A stretch of 64,000 bases of DNA from Clostridiales bacterium (GTDB lineage Bacteria; Bacteroidota; Bacteroidia; Bacteroidales; Muribaculaceae). Numbering within the stretch: position 1 is the first letter of the stretch; every line of letters begins with the position of its first letter. The stretch lies in NCBI GenBank assembly GCA_023666645.1, contig JAMPBP010000001.1, positions 955,803 to 1,019,802 on the forward strand. The letters are read 5' to 3'. Below the pieces are notes generated by a model. It searched no databases, had not been told where the DNA came from, and saw only the letters and a list, made by a program, of their open reading frames with translations. The translations under genes were made by a program, and so were the position numbers. Of the stretch, positions 54,353 through 62,191 are shown piece by piece.

Positions 54353-56350
54353 TCAAGGCATAGGTGTCGATGTGGTGGGTCGTGAGGCAGACAGCTCCTG
54401 GGGGAGCCATACTGCCATGTTTCCGGCACCACGGTGCACCCACGCATAATAGGGAATCAGTGTGAGATGTACATCGGTGGCTATGATGCGCCCGTTGTCG
54501 TCATATCCGAGAGTCTGTGCATCGGTCGAGATTGTGTTTATGCCACAGAGCAAGTCGGGGCGTGACTCGACGGTAAACCGTGGCTTGCGGTTCATGATGA
54601 CGCTGAGCACGTCAAAGTCGTTGTCGGGCCATTCGGCACAGTAGACAATGGGGCCGCGCTCGATGGCTATGCGTCCGCGGTCGGCTTCAACCAGGTTATT
54701 GGCCTGGACTGTGCGTGGTTCCATGTCGAGATGGAGACTCACTTTATCACCTTTTTTCCACTTGCGGTCGATGGTAAAGTAGCCGTTCTCGATGGAACTT
54801 TCAACGGGCGTGCCGTTTACAGTGACCGTATAGGACATACACTTATCATCAGTGTAGCTGTACAAGTCACCGGGTACCGGGATATTGCGTGCCCAGCCCG
54901 GAATGCGTATCTTCAGTGCAAAGTCGCCGGTCTTGTTCTTGTCGACGGTGATGTCTATATCGCCATTCCATGGATACGATGTAGACTGTGAGAGTTCCAC
55001 TTTCTTGCCATCGACATCGAGGGTGGCGTTGTTGTCCATGAACAGATTGACATAAACGTCGCGGTTTTTGACAGCATAGACATATCCGGGAACTGATGGA
55101 ATGAAACGGCATAAATTTGAGGGGCAGCATGCACAACCAAACCATGGCTGGCGCTGGTGCTGACCCATGCTCTCGAGTGGATTGGGGTAGAAAAATGACC
55201 CACCGTCAAGACTCATGCCCGAGATGAGTCCGTTGTAGAGAGTACGTTCCAGCACGTCATAATACTTGGCATCGCCATGGAGCAAGAACAAGCGGTGGTT
55301 CACATAGACATTCCCTATGGCGGCACATGTCTCACAGTAGGCCGACATGTTGGGCAGCTCATAATTTTTGCCAAAAGCCTCGCCGGCGCTTGTGGATCCG
55401 ATACCACCGGTGATGTACATCTTTTTGTTGACGATGTTGTCCCATATACGGTCAATGGCATTGATGTAGGCCGAGTCGCCGGTGAGAGCTGCCACATCGG
55501 CCATTCCTGAATACATATACACGGCACGCACAGCGTGTCCCACGGCTTCGTCCTGCTCGACTACAGGCTTGTGCGCTTGACTGTACTGGTCGGTGCGTGA
55601 GGTATAGCCTCGCTTGTCAAGGAAGAATTTGGCCTGGTCGAGATATTTCCTGTCGCCTGTGACGAGATATAATTTGGCAAGTGCCATCTCGGCAATCTGG
55701 TGGCCGGGAACTCGCACCACCTGATCTGGACCATCTCCTATCTCTCGGCACACACAGTCGGCATACCTAATGGCTATATCAAGGAAGTTGCGCTTGCCTG
55801 TAGCCTGATAGTGGGCTATGGCGCCCTCAACCATATGGCCCAGGTTATAGAACTCGTGGGAGAGGTTCTCAACGGCTTCCCACCGCCGGTTGCCGGCCCA
55901 TGCGTGGGGGTGGCGTGGATTTTGTGTGCGGCTTGTGTAGAGATAGCCGTCAGGTTCCTGGGCAGCGGCCACGATGGCGAGTACACTGTCGATGTAGTGG
56001 TCGAGGTGTGGGTCGGGATAAGTTTGCATCAGGTAACTGGCTCCTTCGATGGTTTTGTAGACATCAGTGTCATCGAAAGAGAATCCTTCGACCTTGAATG
56101 TGTCACAAGGATTGGCTGCCCTCACGAAATTTTCGTAACGGCCCGTTTCCTCACACTTGCTGAAAGCCAGCGGTATTGTCACCTCGCGGGAGGCCTCGAG
56201 ACGTTGGCCCCAGAAATTGTCGGTGATTTTTACTGATGTGAATGGCACCGGGTCAATCGGGTAGCCGTGGCGTAGCACAGGGCTCTTGGCATTGATATGT
56301 ATGGCGGCAGTGATGACTGTCGCAAAAAGCAGTGATGCGAGTCTTTTCAT
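54353..56350 (-). CDS. Glycoside hydrolase family 127 (beta-L-arabinofuranosidase-like)
   Basis: A 665-residue secreted enzyme: signal peptide (1-21), an (alpha/alpha)6 barrel (TDNFWGQRLEASREVTIP, AVYMYSGMADVAALTGD) and C-terminal beta-domains. The Zn/nucleophile motifs known for HypBA1 are present: NMSAYCETCAAIGN (Glu and Cys) and WFGCACCPSNLCRF (Cys pair). It likely removes beta-L-arabinofuranose from plant glycoproteins. Follows the phosphodiesterase gene by 18 bases. Confidence 0.9.
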   Translation of the reverse strand: MKRLASLLFATVITAAIHINAKSPVLRHGYPIDPVPFTSVKITDNFWGQRLEASREVTIPLAFSKCEETGRYENFVRAANPCDTFKVEGFSFDDTDVYKTIEGASYLMQTYPDPHLDHYIDSVLAIVAAAQEPDGYLYTSRTQNPRHPHAWAGNRRWEAVENLSHEFYNLGHMVEGAIAHYQATGKRNFLDIAIRYADCVCREIGDGPDQVVRVPGHQIAEMALAKLYLVTGDRKYLDQAKFFLDKRGYTSRTDQYSQAHKPVVEQDEAVGHAVRAVYMYSGMADVAALTGDSAYINAIDRIWDNIVNKKMYITGGIGSTSAGEAFGKNYELPNMSAYCETCAAIGNVYVNHRLFLLHGDAKYYDVLERTLYNGLISGMSLDGGSFFYPNPLESMGQHQRQPWFGCACCPSNLCRFIPSVPGYVYAVKNRDVYVNLFMDNNATLDVDGKKVELSQSTSYPWNGDIDITVDKNKTGDFALKIRIPGWARNIPVPGDLYSYTDDKCMSYTVTVNGTPVESSIENGYFTIDRKWKKGDKVSLHLDMEPRTVQANNLVEADRGRIAIERGPIVYCAEWPDNDFDVLSVIMNRKPRFTVESRPDLLCGINTISTDAQTLGYDDNGRIIATDVHLTLIPYYAWVHRGAGNMAVWLPQELSASRPTTSTPMP

Positions 56351-56368
56351 GGATAGCCTTGTAGTTGC

Positions 56369-57223
56369 TTATTGAGCTGAGAGAATATTGGCGAGGGCCG
56401 GCAGATTGTCAACACCGATAATGTCAACACCGGCTGCAAGCTGTGTGCGTGTCCAGGCCTCGGTGTCGGGTGCTCCCCAGAAACGTATCATCTTTCCCTC
56501 GTTATGTGCACGTGTTATAAGATCGTTGAGAATGTCGAGCTGGTCCTGGGGCATCTCTCCTTCTCCGTTCCATGAGAGGAACGATTGGTAGTTGTCGCTC
56601 ACTACCGGCATGAGCGATGCGGGATTGCCATTACCCATGTCGCTGAATTTTCCATCGAGGAAGGCATAGCGCGTGGTTTTCTGCATGGGGAGCGTCTCCA
56701 ATGGACGTGAGCCTGAGAAGAACAGCAGTATAGGACCTTGGGTCACGTTGCCAAGTGTGTCGACCGATGTGAACATGGAGGCATTCTCTTCAAGTACCGG
56801 TCTCAGATGGTTGTAGAAGTTGTCACCGTCACGCTTGATGTCGATCATGAGCATGAATGGACGGTCGGACCCGGCATACACGCTGCCACCGTTGCTTCTG
56901 ATGCGTTCAAACAGAGGGTTGAGATATAAATCCTCAAGGTTGCGGTAGGCAGCGGTGTCTTCGGGTAAATCGTGGGCTACCACCATGCGGCCGTCAACGA
57001 GGTAGCAGTCGGCCTCCACGCAGTTGAATCCCAGCTCGAGAGCTTCCATGAGTGGGCGCTCATGGGCGTAATCGTTGTGGGAAAACGCATTGTAGAAGGG
57101 TGTTGTGATGTTGTCGGTGGCTACAGCCGAGGCTTCGGTGGAGTTGGCGCTGTTACCTGATTTACCGGTGCATGCAGATAGCATGACGAGAGGAAGGGCA
57201 AGGGTCAATAATCTTTTCATCAT
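56369..57223 (-). CDS. Glycerophosphodiester/PI-specific phosphodiesterase-like lipoprotein
   Basis: A 284-residue lipoprotein (lipobox MLSAC, Cys 18) with a TIM-barrel of the PI-PLC/GDPD type: AFSHNDYAHERPLMEALELG with the first His, CVEADCYLVDGRMVVAHD with the Glu/Asp and second His. Catalytic residues are present, substrate unknown. It is the first gene of an apparent operon with GH127, the beta-propeller protein and the DUF4062 protein. Confidence 0.83.
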   Translation of the reverse strand: MMKRLLTLALPLVMLSACTGKSGNSANSTEASAVATDNITTPFYNAFSHNDYAHERPLMEALELGFNCVEADCYLVDGRMVVAHDLPEDTAAYRNLEDLYLNPLFERIRSNGGSVYAGSDRPFMLMIDIKRDGDNFYNHLRPVLEENASMFTSVDTLGNVTQGPILLFFSGSRPLETLPMQKTTRYAFLDGKFSDMGNGNPASLMPVVSDNYQSFLSWNGEGEMPQDQLDILNDLITRAHNEGKMIRFWGAPDTEAWTRTQLAAGVDIIGVDNLPALANILSAQ

Positions 57224-57282
57224 GGTACTTTATTGAAGTTTCGCTGTCGAAACTATAGGTTAGAGATTTCAAGTTTCAGCAA

Positions 57283-57313
57283 CAAAGATATTGATTGTTG
57301 CCGTTTATAACAA
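57283..57313 (-). promoter_or_regulatory. Promoter of the phosphodiesterase-GH127-propeller-DUF4062 operon
   Basis: Minus-strand TTG (57311-57313), 20 bases, TATCTTTG (57283-57290). Start predicted near 57276, 53 bases before the ATG at 57223. Gaps between the four genes are 18, 23 and 50 bases, so one transcript is plausible. Confidence 0.55.
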
Positions 57314-57323
57314 GTACATGATG

Positions 57324-57388
57324 AAAAAAGTGAACCGCATGGCAAAGCGACACCCTTTGGCAGGCTGTGTCACAATGCCATGCGGCTC
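57324..57388 (-). terminator. Terminator of tpx
   Basis: GAACCGCATGGCA (57332-57344) pairs with TGCCATGCGGCTC (57376-57388), with an inner GACAC/GTGTC stem. Read on the minus strand, six T follow (57324-57329). Confidence 0.8.
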
Positions 57389-57415
57389 TAAAATGTCCTG
57401 TAGAAATGGGCGTGA

Positions 57416-57919
57416 TTATTGTTTGAGCATTTTCAGGGCAGTTTCGTAGTCGGGCTCATGTGTGATTTCATTGACGAGCTCGCGATACTTGATATTCCCA
57501 TCGCGGTCAATGATGATGACCGCGCGTGCAAGCAGCCCTTTGAGGGGGCCGTCGACTATCTCTACGCCGTAGTTGCGTGCAAATGAAGGATCGCGGAATG
57601 CCGAGGCGGGTGTCACGTTCTTGATGTCGTTGAGCGTGCAGAAACGTCCGGCGGCAAACGGCAGGTCCATCGATACACCAAGCACAACGACATCGTCCAG
57701 GCCTGAGGCTCTCTCGTTGAACTTGCGCACTGATGTAGCACACACATCGGTGTCGATGCTGGGGAAAATGTTCAGTACAATCTGCTTCCCATGAAATGTT
57801 TCAGGTGTCACAGCCTCAAGCGAGGGGGTGACAAGTTCGAAATTGGGGGCCTTGCTGCCTGCGGCAGGCACCATGCCGCCTGTGTGGCACTCTGTGCCGG
57901 CAAAATAAATTGTTTCCAT
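57416..57919 (-). CDS. tpx: Thiol peroxidase (Tpx-type peroxiredoxin)
   Basis: A 167-residue cytoplasmic or periplasmic peroxiredoxin, using the ATG at 57919 (METIYFAGTECHTGGMVPAA) rather than the frame's upstream start at 57961. The peroxidatic Cys is in TDVCATSVRKF and the resolving Cys in AGRFCTLND. It reduces H2O2 and alkyl hydroperoxides with thioredoxin. It follows the thioredoxin-fold gene on the same strand by about 90 bases. Confidence 0.94.
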   Translation of the reverse strand: METIYFAGTECHTGGMVPAAGSKAPNFELVTPSLEAVTPETFHGKQIVLNIFPSIDTDVCATSVRKFNERASGLDDVVVLGVSMDLPFAAGRFCTLNDIKNVTPASAFRDPSFARNYGVEIVDGPLKGLLARAVIIIDRDGNIKYRELVNEITHEPDYETALKMLKQ

Positions 57920-58007
57920 AGTTGTATATTCTTTTTTGTTCAAAGGGTGTGATGCACCCACCTTGTAAACGAGTGGATATTAGAAATGGTTCATTTTGCC
58001 TTTCCCG

Positions 58008-59192
58008 TCAAAATGAGAGGGTAGCAGTTTGCAATACCTTGGCTTCAAGGTCCTGGCTGTAGCCCAGCGTGACATCCTTTACAATGCCGTCGCTGCCCAC
58101 ATAGAGCATGGTGGGAAAAGAGGTGACACCACAGTCGCGGGCCAATGACCTGGCTCCCGACAGCAGTTCCTCGCCAGGATTCAGTTGCCCGCAATTCTCG
58201 ACGGCTTTCTCCCGGTCGCTTGTGACATAGGCTATAACCAGTCCAAATGCCTTGGGCGAACGCTCCGATGCCTTACGCGCGGCATCGATGGTGGCGGTGG
58301 TGTAGGCTCCCGAGTCATCGACAAGGATTATGATGAGATTGCTGTCAAACGGTTCCCCACGGTGATGCACATAGCGCTCTCCATGTGATGCCGGGGCCGT
58401 GAAAGTTGGCAACTGCGTGCCGGGAAGATTCTCAACTCTGAAATTGCTCTCTCGGTATTTCTCAAACACCTCGGGGTACATGGCAAGGAGATCGTTCTCT
58501 GAGGCAAGAGGAAATGCCTCATCGGCACTCGAGGTAAACTTTACCGATACTGATTGCTCGCTTATTGATCCCGGATTGTTTTCATATTCGATAGCGATTG
58601 GAAGCAATGAAGACGGATCGAATATGTAGGTTGATTCTTTGCTCACATAGCCGTGAAACATGAGGCGTCCCTCAATGACGGCTACCTTGTGGCCGTTATA
58701 GAGAGTGTCGGGCGTGAAAGTGTAGATGAAGTTGGTGTCATTCACGAGTTTCTGGAGTTCCTTGCCTATGAACTGGGGGAGCACGTCGACAAACTGAGCG
58801 TTGCACTGTACACCGCCGTTGCCTACGGTGAATGGTATGGAGTCCCACTCCATGTGATATTCCTGCAAGCGGTTGTCGCGGTAGCGGTAGTGCGCTCCAT
58901 CGATGTAGGCCGAAAACCCGGAAGCCTCACCTTCGCGAGAAGGGGTCCACTCGATTAGATAGCTGCATGGCGCCAGGCGATATGAAGGTGGGTTCGCTGT
59001 GGAGTGGAGGGTCATGCTATAGGTGATAGGGTCCTCGGCCTGAGGTATGAGCACCGAGTAGTCGACTGTGCCGGCATAGTCGTCAAGCGATATCAGGTTA
59101 TCGATATAGGTGGACGGAGACTCAGGCACCGAGGCTGAGATTGACCAGGACGATGCGAGCAGAAATGAGAGACCAAGAAATAGCGTTTTCAT
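58008..59192 (-). CDS. Secreted thioredoxin-fold protein without CxxC
   Basis: About 394 residues from the ATG at 59192 (MKTLFLGLSFLLASSWSISA), which begins a signal peptide; the frame's upstream start at 59312 is rejected. The N-terminal 260 residues form a beta-rich domain (LDDYAGTVDYSVLIPQ, YRYRDNRLQEYHMEWDSIPF). The C-terminal 120 are thioredoxin-like: LIIILVDDSGAYTTATID at the active-site position without Cys, and the cis-proline GVTSFPTMLYVGSDG. A redox role is doubtful. It may act as a binding or chaperone protein in the periplasm. Confidence 0.7.
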   Translation of the reverse strand: MKTLFLGLSFLLASSWSISASVPESPSTYIDNLISLDDYAGTVDYSVLIPQAEDPITYSMTLHSTANPPSYRLAPCSYLIEWTPSREGEASGFSAYIDGAHYRYRDNRLQEYHMEWDSIPFTVGNGGVQCNAQFVDVLPQFIGKELQKLVNDTNFIYTFTPDTLYNGHKVAVIEGRLMFHGYVSKESTYIFDPSSLLPIAIEYENNPGSISEQSVSVKFTSSADEAFPLASENDLLAMYPEVFEKYRESNFRVENLPGTQLPTFTAPASHGERYVHHRGEPFDSNLIIILVDDSGAYTTATIDAARKASERSPKAFGLVIAYVTSDREKAVENCGQLNPGEELLSGARSLARDCGVTSFPTMLYVGSDGIVKDVTLGYSQDLEAKVLQTATLSF

Positions 59193-59376
59193 TGTGATGA
59201 ATATAATTGTTTGGGCCGATGGCCTGTAAAACATACTTTGTTCATTGTCTAAACGCTGAGACCGGTTCAAAGGTTCATGACTGATGTTCAGAAAAGGGCT
59301 ATCAGTGCACAAGGGTGATTCTTGTGTGCCATTGGTTAGATAGTGTTAAATGATGCGAAAATCAGAGCAAATTGTG

Positions 59377-59384
59377 TATATTTG
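59377..59384 (+). promoter_or_regulatory. -7 promoter box of the 2-oxoacid oxidoreductase operon
   Basis: TATATTTG, an exact Bacteroides -7 box, 83 bases before the first gene. No clear TTTG lies 20 bases upstream. Confidence 0.45.
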
Positions 59385-59466
59385 TGCCATGATGAGCTGG
59401 AAATAGAATCATGATTCGAGTTTTCGGCCTACTAATGTATTCATTTAAAAGCTATAAGATATATAA

Positions 59467-59697
59467 ATGGCTAAAGTTTTAGGAACCGTGGTAATAGATG
59501 CCGAGCGATGCAAGGGGTGTGACCTGTGTGTTGTGGCATGTCCAACCGATGTGCTCACTCTCAATAAGCGTGAGGTCAATGACCGCGGCTATCACTATGC
59601 TATGATGGCAATGCCCGACAATTGTATAGGGTGTGCCGCTTGTGCTACAGTGTGTCCCGATGCTTGCATCGAGGTATACCGTGTAGTTGAAAAATAA
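59467..59697 (+). CDS. Ferredoxin-type (delta) subunit of 2-oxoacid:ferredoxin oxidoreductase
   Basis: A 76-residue protein with two 4Fe-4S motifs, CKGCDLCVVACP and CIGCAACATVCP. It carries electrons from the catalytic subunits to ferredoxin. First of four genes in order delta, alpha, beta, gamma, with a 25-base gap before the alpha gene. Confidence 0.92.
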   Translation: MAKVLGTVVIDAERCKGCDLCVVACPTDVLTLNKREVNDRGYHYAMMAMPDNCIGCAACATVCPDACIEVYRVVEK

Positions 59698-59722
59698 TTG
59701 AAAACGAAAGTAAGGAGAGATA

Positions 59723-60811
59723 ATGAACGAAGAGGTAAGACTCATGAAGGGTAACGAGGCTATAGCCCACGCTGCCATACGATATGGCGTCGACGGCTAT
59801 TTCGGTTACCCGATAACTCCCCAGTCGGAGGTCCTTGAAACTCTGGAAGCCCTCATGCCGTGGGAAACAACCGGAATGGTGGTGCTTCAGGCCGAGAGTG
59901 AAGTGGCTTCCATCAACATGGTATATGGTGGAGCCGCTACCGGCAAAGCTGTAATGACCTCGTCATCGAGCCCCGGAGTGAGCTTGATGCAAGAGGGCAT
60001 TTCATATATAGCTGCGGCCGAGCTTCCGGCTCTCATTGTCAATGTGATGAGGGGAGGTCCGGGCCTGGGAACCATACACCCGTCACAGAGTGACTATTTT
60101 CAGGCAACCAAGGGTGGTGGACATGGCGACTATCATCTGATTGTGCTCGCTCCGGCTACCGTGCAGGAGATGGCCGATTTTGTGGGTCTCGGTTTTGACC
60201 TTGCCTTCAAATACCGTACACCGGCTATGATTCTGGCCGATGGTATTGTGGGGCAGATGATGGAGAAGGTAGTGCTCCCTGAGGCGCGTCCACGTCGTAC
60301 ACCCGAACAGATTGCACAGCAATGCCCCTGGGCTACTACCGGAAAGCATGGTCGCCTCCATCGCAATATTGTCACATCGCTTGAGCTCGATTCCGCGATA
60401 ATGGAGAAGAACAATGAGCGGTTCCAGCGTACATATGCCGAGATTGAGAAGAATGAGGTGAGATACCAGACTTACTATACCGATGACTGCGACTACTTGA
60501 TGGTTGCTTTTGGCTCTGTAGCGCGCATATGCTTGAAGAGCATCGAGGAAGCCCGCAAGCAGGGAATAAAGATAGGCTTGATAAGGCCTATAACGCTGTG
60601 GCCGTTCCCATCAGAGGCTATAGCCTCGGTAGCTTCCAAGGTCAAGGGAATACTCGTGGTTGAGCTAAATGCCGGTCAGATGATAGAAGATGTGCGCCTC
60701 GCCGTGTCACGTGAGTTGCCCGTGTTCCATTTCGGACGTCTCGGAGGCATAGTGCCCAATCCTCTCGAAGTGCTCAATGCATTCAAATCACACTTTATCC
60801 AGGAGATCTAA
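59723..60811 (+). CDS. 2-oxoacid:ferredoxin oxidoreductase alpha subunit (VorB/KorA-type)
   Basis: A 362-residue subunit with the pyrimidine-binding motif GYFGYPITPQSEVLETL near the N-terminus, VMTSSSSPGVSLMQEG, and the C-terminal transketolase-like domain (IGLIRPITLWPFPSEAI). In Bacteroidales this gene is usually labelled VorB, acting on branched-chain 2-oxoacids, but 2-oxoglutarate (KorA) cannot be excluded by reading. Confidence 0.9.
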   Translation: MNEEVRLMKGNEAIAHAAIRYGVDGYFGYPITPQSEVLETLEALMPWETTGMVVLQAESEVASINMVYGGAATGKAVMTSSSSPGVSLMQEGISYIAAAELPALIVNVMRGGPGLGTIHPSQSDYFQATKGGGHGDYHLIVLAPATVQEMADFVGLGFDLAFKYRTPAMILADGIVGQMMEKVVLPEARPRRTPEQIAQQCPWATTGKHGRLHRNIVTSLELDSAIMEKNNERFQRTYAEIEKNEVRYQTYYTDDCDYLMVAFGSVARICLKSIEEARKQGIKIGLIRPITLWPFPSEAIASVASKVKGILVVELNAGQMIEDVRLAVSRELPVFHFGRLGGIVPNPLEVLNAFKSHFIQEI

Positions 60812-60814
60812 CTC

Positions 60815-61579
60815 ATGAACCAAGATGAAATAATAGCCCAAGGCACAAAGGTCTACAGCCGTCCCCGACTCATGGACGACCGCAATATGCACTATTGTCC
60901 AGGTTGTAGCCATGGTGTCGTACATAAACTCGTGAGCGAGGTGCTCGACGAAATGGAGCTTGAAAACGATACGATAGGCGTGGCCCCCGTGGGATGTGCC
61001 GTCTTTGCCTATAATTATATCGATGTGGACTGGATTGAGGCCGCCCATGGACGGGCACCGGCTGTGGCTACGGCAGTAAAACGTCTCAACCCCAATGCGG
61101 TGGTGTTTACCTATCAAGGAGATGGAGACCTCGCTGCCATAGGTACTGCCGAGACTATCCATGCCTGTAACCGAGGGGAGAACATCGTGATTATTTTCAT
61201 TAACAACGGAATATACGGCATGACCGGAGGCCAGATGGCGCCCACCACTCTCGAGGGTATGAAAACTGCCACCACACCCTATGGACGTCGTGTCGATCTC
61301 AATGGTTATCCGTTGAACATCACTCCGCTGCTTGCCGAACTGCCCGGAACATGCTATGTGACAAGGCAATCGGTTCACACTGCTGCCACTGTGCGCAAGT
61401 GCAAGGCCGCGTTGCGCAAGGCCTTTCAGGCTTCAATCGATGGCCGCGGCACATCGGTTGTAGAGGTGGTGAGTACCTGCAATTCAGGTTGGAAAATGTC
61501 CCCTGCCGAGTCAAACGAATGGATGGAGAAAAACATGTTTGCCGCCTATCCTCCCGGTGACATCAAGGATACTCTTTGA
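60815..61579 (+). CDS. 2-oxoacid:ferredoxin oxidoreductase beta subunit (TPP-binding)
   Basis: A 254-residue subunit. HYCPGCSHGVVHKL binds the proximal 4Fe-4S cluster with downstream Cys; QGDGDLAAIGTAE and FINNGIYGMTGGQMAPTT form the TPP/Mg motif. It starts 3 bases after the alpha stop. Confidence 0.92.
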   Translation: MNQDEIIAQGTKVYSRPRLMDDRNMHYCPGCSHGVVHKLVSEVLDEMELENDTIGVAPVGCAVFAYNYIDVDWIEAAHGRAPAVATAVKRLNPNAVVFTYQGDGDLAAIGTAETIHACNRGENIVIIFINNGIYGMTGGQMAPTTLEGMKTATTPYGRRVDLNGYPLNITPLLAELPGTCYVTRQSVHTAATVRKCKAALRKAFQASIDGRGTSVVEVVSTCNSGWKMSPAESNEWMEKNMFAAYPPGDIKDTL

Positions 61580-61620
61580 CACCCTCTAAGTTAATACCGA
61601 CACTCAAAACGCAAACAGTA

Positions 61621-62157
61621 ATGACTGAAGAAATAATAATAGCGGGATTTGGCGGACAAGGTGTGCTCTCGATGGGCAAAATCCTGGCCTATGCCGCATT
61701 GATGGATGACCTCGAGGTGACATGGATGCCATCCTATGGCCCGGAACAACGTGGTGGCACGGCCAATGTCACGGTTATTCTGAGTGACCAGACCATAAGT
61801 TCACCGGTGCTCGACACCTATGATATCGCTGTGATTCTGAATCAACAGAGTCTCGACAAGTTTGAGTCGTGCGTCAAGCCGGGAGGAATGCTTATCTATG
61901 ACCCGTCGGGCATACATCATAAGCCTACCCGAGAGGATATAACCATTGTTCCTGTCGATGCCCTCACTGCCACTATAGAGATGGGTAATGCCAAAGGCTA
62001 CAACATGGTACTGCTGGGTGCTATGATCAAGAAATGCCCCGTAGTGTCGATTGATGCTGTGCTCAGAGGCTTGAAAAAGGCCCTTCCCGAGCGCCATCAC
62101 CGCCTTATACCCGCCAATGAAGCTGCGCTGCGCCGCGGCATGGAATTGGTGGATTAG
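61621..62157 (+). CDS. 2-oxoacid:ferredoxin oxidoreductase gamma subunit
   Basis: A 178-residue subunit, from the ATG at 61621 (MTEEIIIAGFGGQGVLSMGK), which is the family N-terminus; the longer frame begins at a TTG inside the beta stop and is rejected. PSYGPEQRGGTANVTVILSD is the conserved CoA-binding type segment. Last gene of the operon. Confidence 0.92.
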   Translation: MTEEIIIAGFGGQGVLSMGKILAYAALMDDLEVTWMPSYGPEQRGGTANVTVILSDQTISSPVLDTYDIAVILNQQSLDKFESCVKPGGMLIYDPSGIHHKPTREDITIVPVDALTATIEMGNAKGYNMVLLGAMIKKCPVVSIDAVLRGLKKALPERHHRLIPANEAALRRGMELVD

Positions 62158-62191
62158 TACTTTTACTTATTGAAATTACCGATTATCTGAG

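Noticed and set aside
54330-54443. Upstream start of the beta-propeller gene inside GH127
   Set aside because: The added 38 residues are Cys/His/Pro-rich, unlike a propeller start, and are encoded opposite-frame within the conserved GH127 C-terminus.
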